Shown here: positions 44,944-52,254 of the stretch, one piece after another
Position numbering within the stretch: position 1 is the stretch's first letter
How the letters are laid out: each line of letters opens with the position of its first letter
Assembly: GCF_003339505.1 (NCBI RefSeq)
Contig: NZ_QPIW01000025.1
Location: 1 to 64,000, forward strand
Direction of reading: 5' to 3'
Source: Runella aurantiaca
GTDB lineage: Bacteria; Bacteroidota; Bacteroidia; Cytophagales; Spirosomataceae
DNA: 64,000 bases
Translations under genes and position numbers: made by a program
The notes under the pieces: generated by a model
Databases searched by the model: none
What the model saw: the letters and a program-made list of their open reading frames with translations, nothing else
What the model was told of the DNA's origin: nothing

Positions 44944-47679
44944 ATGAAGAAAATTATTTTCTTTTTCGTTTTTATGGACTTTGCCGGCAGCTTATCGGCG
45001 CAAAATGCTTCTATGGCAAAAGTGATTCAAGAAGTAGAAGCCACTACTGGTTTGGAAGATGAAGTAGCCCTTCAATTACTTGAAAAAAACCAACTCGCTT
45101 GGGAGAAAGCCAAATGGCCCCAAGATTCATCTTATGCTAAAATCTTTCACTATTTAGGCCGTCGGCATCGGTCTTTGGGATGGGATAAAAAAGACCAGAA
45201 TCACGTCAAAAAAGCGATAGAATACACAGAAAAAGCAGTATCCATCAATTCGCTGAAGCGCCCTAACGTTAGTGAGGCCAATCTGGCCAATAGCCATCTG
45301 AATCTTGGGTTGTTGTATGAAAATGAACTACTGCCGCAGGATATTGCAAAAGGGATGTGGCATTATGAGCGAAGTTTTAGTATTGGCCAAAAATACCCGC
45401 AGAAATATAGCGTTGCCGCTGATGCAGGCAGCAATATGGCTAAAGTGCTCAATGTAACGGGAGATTATGAACAAGCGTTAAAAGTAGCTTCAGTGGCTGA
45501 AAACCTGGCCCGAAAAAGTAATAATCCCGAAAAACTCTCAAGTTGTCTCGAAAAAAAATCAAATGCGTTGCGAGCTTTAGGCAGGTTGGATGAAGCAGAA
45601 ACGGCCATGAAGGAAATTATTCAATTGGCAGAATCTTCGTCCAAACAAATCTATCATGGAAACGCATTGGCAAATCTTGCCGCACTTTATTACGAGAAAA
45701 AAGAGTATCGAAATATGGATATTTATTTCGATAAATCTTTTGAAGTATTTCGTAAGGCTGATTTCAACTATGGGATGGCCATGGTTAAAACTAATTTAGG
45801 CTATTTAAAAAACGCCATGAATCAATCGCAAGAGGCCGAAAAACTGTACAAAGAAGGCTTGGTTCTTGCCGATACTCCTGCTATCAAGACACGTCTCCTG
45901 GATAATTTAGCCATGCTTTATTACAAACAAAAAAAGTACAGTCAGGCTATTTCGTATTTACAACAGGCCATTCATACCTTTCTGCCCGCATTTGCCGAGT
46001 ATTCTAATATCAACAGCAATCCGTCTCCCAAAACAATAAAATACTGTGCCGAAAAAAACTATCTGCTTGATTTGATAGAAAATAAAGGGAAGGTATGGTT
46101 GGCGCAATACAAACAGGCAAAAAACAAAGCTTACTTAATCAATGCTGAAAAAACGTTTTTGGTGGCTGACCAGATGATTGACTTGATGCGGTGGGAGCAC
46201 AAAGGGACTCAATCAAAACTCTTTTGGCGGAACAAAACCCGCTCTATTTACGAAAACGCCATCGAAGCCTGCTACCTGCTTAAAGATTACGAAAAAGCCT
46301 TTTATTTCTTTGAAAAAAGCCGCGCTGTATTGCTCAACGACAAACTCAACGAACTGGGGGCCAAGCAAATTCTTTCGAAAGCTGACCTTGTCAAAGAAGC
46401 TCAATTGCAAGCCAAAATAGACGAACTTAGAAACAAATCAGAAGCAGGTAAAGCTGGCACTGACAAAATAAAAAGTGAGCTTTTGATGGCAGAAAACGAG
46501 CAGAGTGATTTTATTGAAAATCTTGAAAAAACCAATCCTGCTTACTATCACTTTAAATACGATACCACTACCGTTAGTTTAAAGCAAATACAGCAGTATA
46601 TGAAGCCAAAAAGGAACACTTTGATTGAGTATTTTGTAGGCGATAGCCTCACCTACGCCATAGTGGTTTCTCCTTCTTCCGTAAAAATTCAACGACTTAA
46701 ATTTGACCTTAATGAGGCAAAAAAATACTTGAATCTCTGCGCCAAAGATATTGCGACTAAGACCGAATTAAATGAATTTTTGGTGGTGAGTAACAGATTA
46801 TATCAAAACCTGTTTGCACCGCTCAATGTCTCCAAGGGCCATGTGATTATCTCGCAGGATGGGGCTTTTTTGCCATTTGAAGCGTTGAGTCGGTCGGTAT
46901 CTAAGCCGCTCTATTTGCTCAACGAATATGCTGTTTCTTATACCTATTCAGCACAGTTTTTGCTCAAAAACCAACCTTCTTCTAATTTTTGGCCGCAAAA
47001 ATCATTTTTGGGGGTCGCTCCCGTACAATTCTCACAAAAACTCAATACACTCACTGGCTCTGCCGAATCCATCGAGCGCATTGGCGGGGCCTATCTGTGG
47101 AAAAACGAACTGGTTCATCTGAAAGCCACCAAAAATGCTTTTCTGAATCAGGCATCCGGGCACCGCATTGTTCAGGTATATACCCATGCTTTTGCCGACA
47201 GCACACAAACCGAGCCGCATATTTATTTTGCTGACTCTGCTCTTAAAGTTTCCGATTTAGGCAATGCTTCTTTCAAAATCAATCTTTTGGTATTATCGGC
47301 CTGCAAAACGGGCGTGGGCAAAGTAGCCAAAGGGGAGGGGGTATTGAGTTTAGCTAGAGGTTTTTCAATGGCGGGTATTCCCTCTACGATTACCACACTT
47401 TGGAGTGTGGAAGATCAAAAGACTTATTCGCTGACGGAGTTGTTCTATACGTTTTTGAATGAAGGGCTCTCCAAAGATGAAGCTTTGCAAAAGGCTAAAT
47501 TTCAATACATTTCCACCCACCCCAACGCCGCTCCATCTGCTTGGGCAGGATTGGTATTGATTGGCGATGCCTCCGCTTTACCTTCCAATACATTTTGGGG
47601 GTGGGGATTGGGTGGATTGGTAATGCTGACTATCCTTTGGGGAGTTTGGATGAAAGGCAATCTTTCCGTCAAGCATTAA
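44944..47679 (+). CDS. Exported TPR-CHAT protease
   Basis: A 911-residue protein. Signal peptide at 1-20. TPR and helical repeats cover about 55-470. A charged coiled-coil linker (about 475-530) leads to the CHAT caspase-like domain (about 545-880). The catalytic dyad is His748 in YTHAFAD and Cys787 in VLSACKTG. A C-terminal TM helix (about 884-903) leaves a short cytosolic tail. Thus the protease should be anchored in the inner membrane, facing the periplasm. CHAT proteases cleave target proteins after activation via their TPRs. Operon neighbours are a sigma factor, a TPR anti-sigma-like protein and a subtilase. Confidence 0.88.
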   Translation: MKKIIFFFVFMDFAGSLSAQNASMAKVIQEVEATTGLEDEVALQLLEKNQLAWEKAKWPQDSSYAKIFHYLGRRHRSLGWDKKDQNHVKKAIEYTEKAVSINSLKRPNVSEANLANSHLNLGLLYENELLPQDIAKGMWHYERSFSIGQKYPQKYSVAADAGSNMAKVLNVTGDYEQALKVASVAENLARKSNNPEKLSSCLEKKSNALRALGRLDEAETAMKEIIQLAESSSKQIYHGNALANLAALYYEKKEYRNMDIYFDKSFEVFRKADFNYGMAMVKTNLGYLKNAMNQSQEAEKLYKEGLVLADTPAIKTRLLDNLAMLYYKQKKYSQAISYLQQAIHTFLPAFAEYSNINSNPSPKTIKYCAEKNYLLDLIENKGKVWLAQYKQAKNKAYLINAEKTFLVADQMIDLMRWEHKGTQSKLFWRNKTRSIYENAIEACYLLKDYEKAFYFFEKSRAVLLNDKLNELGAKQILSKADLVKEAQLQAKIDELRNKSEAGKAGTDKIKSELLMAENEQSDFIENLEKTNPAYYHFKYDTTTVSLKQIQQYMKPKRNTLIEYFVGDSLTYAIVVSPSSVKIQRLKFDLNEAKKYLNLCAKDIATKTELNEFLVVSNRLYQNLFAPLNVSKGHVIISQDGAFLPFEALSRSVSKPLYLLNEYAVSYTYSAQFLLKNQPSSNFWPQKSFLGVAPVQFSQKLNTLTGSAESIERIGGAYLWKNELVHLKATKNAFLNQASGHRIVQVYTHAFADSTQTEPHIYFADSALKVSDLGNASFKINLLVLSACKTGVGKVAKGEGVLSLARGFSMAGIPSTITTLWSVEDQKTYSLTELFYTFLNEGLSKDEALQKAKFQYISTHPNAAPSAWAGLVLIGDASALPSNTFWGWGLGGLVMLTILWGVWMKGNLSVKH

Positions 47680-47723
47680 TCAAGATTTTGGGTAACTTTA
47701 TCTGGAATTTTTCTTTTGTTTTT

Positions 47724-49214
47724 ATGGAAAAGCTACTCAAAGAACTTCAAGCCGCGGAGTTGGAGCGCCAAACGCGGCGGTATTTTCTGCAAACATTGGG
47801 CGCAGGAATCGGGTCATTGGGGTTTGGCTCATTGCTAAGCAGTTGCGGTTATTTTGAGAAAGATAAGGTTGCATCGGCACCGCTTCAGTTGGCTGATGCC
47901 ATGGGAGTACGACTGCCGCAGTTTGCACCCAAAGCCAAACAGGTGATTTATATTCACATGGCGGGCGCACCGTCGCAGTTAGAACTGTTTGATTATAAGC
48001 CTGAACTCGAAAAATACCACGGGAAAGACTGCCCTGCGGAGTTTTTGGAGGGGAAGAAGTTTGCCTTCATTAAAGGCGTTCCCAAGATGTTGGGGCCCAA
48101 AGGAAAGTTTGCCCAACATGGCCAATCAGGAGCATGGATCTCTGATTATTTGCCTTATCTGCAAACGGTTGCCGACGATGTTTCTTTCGTCAAAGCCATG
48201 TATACTGATCAATTCAACCATGCGCCGGCTCAATTATTAATGCACACGGGAAGTGCCCGATTGGGACGATCGAGCATGGGCGCGTGGACGGTTTATGGAT
48301 TAGGGTCTGAAAATAAAAATTTGCCCGGATTCATTGTATTGGCCTCAGGCGGTAAACAACCTGATGCCGGTAAGTCGGTGTGGGGGAGTGGTTTTCTGCC
48401 AACGGTGTATCAAGGGGTACAATGCCGCACGGGTGGTGACCCCGTTTTGTACGTTTCAGACCCGCAGGGCATGAACCGCGACATTCGGAAGCAGACCATT
48501 GAAGCCATCAACGAAATTAATAAACAGGCCTACGAAGAAGTTAAAGACCCCGAAATTTTGACGCGTATCAGTCAGTACGAAATGGCATTTCGGATGCAAA
48601 TGTCGGTGCCGGAAGTGATGGATGTGAGCAAAGAGCCGCAGTATATTCTGGATATGTATGGCGTAAAACCTGGTGAAGGTTCGTTTGCCATGAACTGTTT
48701 GCTGGCCCGAAAACTCGTCGAAAACGGCGTGCGCTTTGTACAGTTGTTTGATTGGGGTTGGGATACCCACGGTACGAGCGAGGATGGTTCCGTCGAAATC
48801 GGCCTTCATAAAAAGTGCCAAGCCTCCGACCAAAGCGTAACGGCGTTGCTGAAAGACCTTAAAATGAGGGGATTGTTGGATGAAACACTCGTGGTGTGGG
48901 GCGGTGAATTTGGTCGAACCCCCATGCAGGAAAACCGCGATGGACAGGTGCTACCTTACTCAGGCCGCGATCACCATTTGGAGGCATTCACGGTTTGGAT
49001 GGCGGGCGGGGGTGTCAAAAAAGGCTTTTCCATCGGCGAAACCGACCCGTTGGGGTATTATGGCGTCAAAGACCGTACGCACGTCCATGATTTACAGGCC
49101 ACGATTCTGCATTTAATGGGCTTCAATCATGAAAAATTCACCTATCCTTTCCAAGGAAGAAACTTCCGTTTAACGGATGTAGCGGGAAAAGTGATTCGGC
49201 CGATTTTGGCTTAA
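47724..49214 (+). CDS. DUF1501 Tat-exported protein
   Basis: A 496-residue protein of the DUF1501 family (alkaline-phosphatase-like fold, related to sulfatases). N-terminal twin-arginine signal (TRRYFLQTLGAG, Arg18-Arg19) with a lipobox-like LLSSC. Family marks include YIHMAGAPSQLELFDYKP, LLMHTGSARLGRSSMGAW, VQLFDWGWDTHG and VVWGGEFGRTPMQ. It normally sits beside a DUF1553/DUF1549 cytochrome-type protein, absent here. It starts 44 bp after the CHAT gene, so it may share the transcript. The ATG at 47724 begins the Tat signal. Confidence 0.9.
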   Translation: MEKLLKELQAAELERQTRRYFLQTLGAGIGSLGFGSLLSSCGYFEKDKVASAPLQLADAMGVRLPQFAPKAKQVIYIHMAGAPSQLELFDYKPELEKYHGKDCPAEFLEGKKFAFIKGVPKMLGPKGKFAQHGQSGAWISDYLPYLQTVADDVSFVKAMYTDQFNHAPAQLLMHTGSARLGRSSMGAWTVYGLGSENKNLPGFIVLASGGKQPDAGKSVWGSGFLPTVYQGVQCRTGGDPVLYVSDPQGMNRDIRKQTIEAINEINKQAYEEVKDPEILTRISQYEMAFRMQMSVPEVMDVSKEPQYILDMYGVKPGEGSFAMNCLLARKLVENGVRFVQLFDWGWDTHGTSEDGSVEIGLHKKCQASDQSVTALLKDLKMRGLLDETLVVWGGEFGRTPMQENRDGQVLPYSGRDHHLEAFTVWMAGGGVKKGFSIGETDPLGYYGVKDRTHVHDLQATILHLMGFNHEKFTYPFQGRNFRLTDVAGKVIRPILA

Positions 49215-49615
49215 ACTAATGATACTTTCATCAGGTTTTGACCAAAAGCATGAATGGCAGATTCAATTTTTTGAACCTGCTGGGCGGAAGGATGCTTCAC
49301 ACCCGAAACATACTGTCTCATTAATGCTTTGTTGATACCTGCTTTTTCGGCTATGGAATTGATCTTTAACGGGGAAAATAAATCGAAAAACGCCGTTAAA
49401 TCGTAGCGATAATCGAATTCTATACTTTCAAGGGTAACACCTTTCCAGTATTCGTCTTCTTTTCCCTCGTTTTCTAAAAAATCTTCAATCAATTCAAGCA
49501 TATTTTGGGTAATTTCTGCTTCAGAATTGCCCACGGTGACGTTCAGAAATCCCGGAGCTTCTACACGTCCCCAGATCTCACCGTCTCCTTTTTCTATAAT
49601 TATTGTTAATCGCAT
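49211..49615 (-). CDS. hicB: HicB antitoxin
   Basis: A 134-residue antitoxin. The N-terminal HicB domain with partial RNase H-like fold (MRLTIIIEKGDGEIWGRVEAPGFLNVTVGNSEAEITQNMLELIEDFL) is joined to a C-terminal HTH (INSIAEKAGINKALMRQYVSGVKHPS). Such proteins bind HicA and their own promoter. It overlaps the end of the convergent DUF1501 gene by four bases. The long palindrome at 49881 is the likely operator. Confidence 0.9.
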   Translation of the reverse strand: MRLTIIIEKGDGEIWGRVEAPGFLNVTVGNSEAEITQNMLELIEDFLENEGKEDEYWKGVTLESIEFDYRYDLTAFFDLFSPLKINSIAEKAGINKALMRQYVSGVKHPSAQQVQKIESAIHAFGQNLMKVSLV

Positions 49616-49621
49616 TTTTAT

Positions 49622-49804
49622 TTAATGCCTGCTTTTTTTCAGGATAGCTTTCAATGTGCCTATCGGAATATCTTTATTTCCATGATCTGCTACCGGAATA
49701 TTGTCGGTAATCGTTGGATGTTTGAAAATACGGTGACTGCCTTTTTGTCTTACTTCAATCCATCCGTTTTCTTCTAAAAGTCTTATGACCTGTTTGGCGT
49801 TCAT
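49622..49804 (-). CDS. hicA: HicA toxin
   Basis: A 60-residue mRNA interferase with the double-stranded RNA-binding-like fold. Motifs: MNAKQVIRLLEENGWIEVRQKGSHRIFKHP with catalytic His in GSHRIF and PVADHGNKDIPIGTLKAILKK. It is directly upstream of hicB (6-bp gap), the normal order for this pair. The TTTG/TACTTTTG promoter and the palindrome lie about 75-135 bases upstream. Confidence 0.92.
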   Translation of the reverse strand: MNAKQVIRLLEENGWIEVRQKGSHRIFKHPTITDNIPVADHGNKDIPIGTLKAILKKSRH

Positions 49805-49879
49805 AAAAAATGTCGGGGTAAAAGTTAGTTTTTTCTTTCATAGTTTCATAATTAGGAGGAGTGACAAGGTTTATTGATG

Positions 49880-49911
49880 CAAAAGTAGCAAAAAGGCTAC
49901 CTGATTGCAAA
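49880..49911 (-). promoter_or_regulatory. hicAB promoter
   Basis: On the minus strand TTTG (49911-49908) and TACTTTTG (49887-49880) are separated by exactly 20 nt, matching the Bacteroidota -33 and -7 boxes. The spacer and both boxes lie in or next to the palindrome 49881-49938. Confidence 0.65.
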
Positions 49912-49938
49912 TTTTCAGGTAGCTTTTTTGCTACTTTT
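49881..49938. repeat. 24-bp inverted repeat over the hicAB promoter
   Basis: Arms 49881-49904 and 49915-49938 are inverted copies with a single mismatch and a 10-nt loop that holds the -33 box. The arms contain gtagc and gctac half-sites. It is a candidate HicB operator and could also act as a hairpin terminator for the upstream peptidase transcript. Confidence 0.7.
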
Positions 49939-49999
49939 TAAAATTAAAGTGGAAATGTGCTTTGGATTCTCAAATCCGAAAAGCGTTGACAAGTTCCCT

Positions 50000-50023
50000 C
50001 GGCAGGTTGTGAGCAACCTGCCG
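50000..50023. repeat. REP-like palindrome
   Basis: Arms cggcaggttg (50000-50009) and caacctgccg (50014-50023) with loop tgag lie just past the M28 peptidase stop. GC-rich compared with the surroundings. No T tract, so a dispersed REP-like element is as likely as a terminator. Confidence 0.5.
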
Positions 50024-50034
50024 CACCCACAGTT

Positions 50035-51399
50035 TTAAATCCCGTATTTATCCAGCAAATAAATAATAGCCGCCATAGATGCGGTGCCAAGATCCAATTC
50101 GCGTTTGTTGACGTTCTCAAAATTGTCATTGGCGGCGTGGTGATAATCAAAATACCGCTGTGTATCAGGTTTATAGCCAAAAAGTACCGTTCCTGATTGC
50201 GCCAGTGGGCCAATATCGGCCCCGCCGCCGCCTGGCCCAATCTCGTGCAGACTGTACGGAGCTAACAAACTCTTCCATTCGGCTATTTTGGCTTTCTGCT
50301 CGGGTTTACCCACAATACCAAATCCCTTTGGCGTAAAACCTCCGTTGTCTGATTCTACGGCGGCAATGTGTTTTTCATTGTTTTGCTTGGCCAAGTCGGC
50401 GTATTTTACACCGCCGCGCAGACCGTTTTCTTCGTTCATAAACATCACCGCCCGAATAGTGCGCTTGGGCGTATAGCCAATGGCTTTCAGAAGGCGTAAA
50501 ACCTCGATGGATTGGACACAGCCCGCGCCGTCGTCGTGGGCACCTTCGGCCAAATCCCACGAGTCCAAATGTCCGCCTACGACGATGATTTCTTCCGGCT
50601 TTTCACTGCCTTTGATTTCTCCCACTACATTGTGTGAGTCAGCGTCGGGGAGTGTTTCGCAATGTTGACGGAAATAGAACGTGAGGCTTGGGTTTTCTTT
50701 CAGCTTCTCACTCAATAAGTTGGCGGCGTTGGTACTGATGGCCGCTGTCGGAATCAACGGCACGCCCGTGGCGTAGCGCATACTGCCCGAGTGCGGCACA
50801 TCGTCCTGTAAAGTAGTGACTGAGCGCACAATGGCACCAACTGCGCCGAGATTGCTGGCTTCGGTAGCACCGTTGGCGCGTTGCTCTACGGCCCCGCCGT
50901 AAGCTTCAAAGGTATTGAGTTTTGTGGGGTCCATGGGACGGTTGAAAAAGACTATTTTGCCTTTCACTTTGTCTTTGCCTAATTCTCGCAGTTGCTGAAA
51001 GCTTTTTACTTCGATCACTTCGGCTTCCACGCCTTTGGGAGCGGTAGCGACCGAGCCCCCCAAGGCCGCAATAGGAACTTTGATTTTTTGCTTACCGACT
51101 TTGATGTAGGCTTCTTCTTTGGCCCCGCGTACCCAATGGGGCACTTTGACATCCTGCAAAAACACGCGGTCAAAAGCTTGTTTTTCCATCAATTCTTTGG
51201 TGTAAATAACGGCCTTTTGGGCACCTACCGAGCCGCTGAGACGCGGCCCGACCTGCTTGCAGAGATACCGCAGCCATTCGTAGGCCTGTCCGTTGGTAAG
51301 TACTTCGTTGTAGATTTTGCGAATCATGACGGAATCTTCGCGAGTCTGGGAAAAAGCGGTCGTGCTGATGAAGAGGAGGAGGAAAATAGATTTTTTCAA
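50035..51399 (-). CDS. M28-family aminopeptidase
   Basis: A 454-residue exported zinc peptidase. The start seems to be a TTG at 51399, which directly begins a signal peptide (about 1-18, KKSIFLLLFISTTAFSQ); the frame runs to an ATG at 51480 that would add a 27-residue leader. A PA-type inserted domain (about 130-260) precedes the zinc core: His277 in GGHLDSWD, Asp289 in AHDDGAG, Glu323-Glu324 in NEENGLRGG, a later Asp in ESDNGG and His in FDYHHAAND. It removes N-terminal amino acids or processes peptides in the periplasm. The protein looks complete and intact. Confidence 0.88.
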   Translation of the reverse strand: MKKSIFLLLFISTTAFSQTREDSVMIRKIYNEVLTNGQAYEWLRYLCKQVGPRLSGSVGAQKAVIYTKELMEKQAFDRVFLQDVKVPHWVRGAKEEAYIKVGKQKIKVPIAALGGSVATAPKGVEAEVIEVKSFQQLRELGKDKVKGKIVFFNRPMDPTKLNTFEAYGGAVEQRANGATEASNLGAVGAIVRSVTTLQDDVPHSGSMRYATGVPLIPTAAISTNAANLLSEKLKENPSLTFYFRQHCETLPDADSHNVVGEIKGSEKPEEIIVVGGHLDSWDLAEGAHDDGAGCVQSIEVLRLLKAIGYTPKRTIRAVMFMNEENGLRGGVKYADLAKQNNEKHIAAVESDNGGFTPKGFGIVGKPEQKAKIAEWKSLLAPYSLHEIGPGGGGADIGPLAQSGTVLFGYKPDTQRYFDYHHAANDNFENVNKRELDLGTASMAAIIYLLDKYGI

Positions 51400-51541
51400 A
51401 GGTGTTGATGGTTTATGGTTGGAGAATCGAATGCGTACAAAAATAGGGCTTTGTTTCCTAACTTTTCCATGCGGAAGCATGTTAAAAAGCCCGGAACAGG
51501 ATTTGAAAGAAAAATGTTACATTTGAAAAAAAGGAAATGAG

Positions 51542-51772
51542 ATGACACAAGTTACCTTAAAAATAGACGACGCTTTCATTGAGAGTCTTGGCAAAGAGCA
51601 AATTGAAAAGTTATTGCAGGAGTGGTTAATGCAGTACAAGAAGCGTTTGGAGTTGCAGGAAGCTGCTGATGAACTTTCATCCATTGATCTTGTTAACGAC
51701 CCACAGTGGCAGACCGCGAGGTTTCTGGCTTGGGAAACCTATAAACATAATTTTGAGGATTTGGCGCTATGA
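51542..51772 (+). CDS. Putative antitoxin of a PIN system
   Basis: A 76-residue protein beginning with a short beta strand (TQVTLKIDDAFIESL) and followed by helices, typical of ribbon-helix-helix or AbrB-like antitoxins. Its stop overlaps the PIN gene start by four bases. A TACATTTG -7-like box at 51518-51525 is about 16 bases upstream. Function is inferred from position and size. Confidence 0.7.
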   Translation: MTQVTLKIDDAFIESLGKEQIEKLLQEWLMQYKKRLELQEAADELSSIDLVNDPQWQTARFLAWETYKHNFEDLAL

Positions 51773-52191
51773 GAGACGTAGTCGTTGACGCCAATGTATT
51801 GATGTCTATGTTGATCAGTGGAAAAGCTATCTATAAAACACTGCTTTCGGACTATACTTTTTTCAGCAGTGATTTTGCTTTTATTGAAATTGAGAAATAC
51901 CAACGTATCATTAGGCAAAAGTCACGGTTAGAAATAGATAGCTTTCAGCAATTTTCATATTTTGTGTTTACTCATGTACATTTTATGCCAGGTTATTTGA
52001 TTGATAATGATGCAAATAACAAAGCGTTTCAACTTGTCCATGATATTGATGTCAAAGATATTTCTTATGTGACTTTAGCTTTACAGCTTGATATTCCATT
52101 GCTTACCCGTGATGCTCCGCTTTATGCAGGATTACGCAAAAAAGGGTTTCGTAAAGTAGAAATGTTTGATGTTTTTTTACGTAATGCCTGA
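51769..52191 (+). CDS. PIN-domain toxin
   Basis: A 140-residue PIN-domain ribonuclease-like protein. Acidic residues expected for the active site are in VVVDANVLMSML (Asp) and VKDISYVTLALQLDIPLLTRDAPLYAGL (Asp), plus FIEIEKY. It is coupled to a small antitoxin-like gene upstream. A perfect hairpin terminator follows. Toxin activity is inferred. Confidence 0.82.
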   Translation: MRDVVVDANVLMSMLISGKAIYKTLLSDYTFFSSDFAFIEIEKYQRIIRQKSRLEIDSFQQFSYFVFTHVHFMPGYLIDNDANNKAFQLVHDIDVKDISYVTLALQLDIPLLTRDAPLYAGLRKKGFRKVEMFDVFLRNA

Positions 52192-52209
52192 CAAGGGAGT
52201 TGTAATTTA

Positions 52210-52244
52210 GCCTGTGAGAATTTTTTTAGAACGTTCTCACAGGC
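52210..52244. terminator. Hairpin between PIN and M3 peptidase genes
   Basis: Perfect 11-bp arms gcctgtgagaa (52210-52220) and ttctcacaggc (52234-52244) sit between the two convergent genes. Confidence 0.7.
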
Positions 52245-52254
52245 ATAAGAATTT

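Noticed and set aside
42186-47679. CRISPR type III-E locus
   Set aside because: TPR-CHAT and sigma are present, but I saw no repeat array, no Cas7-11-like gene and no Csx30-like partner. The CHAT protein here is exported, unlike the type III-E one.
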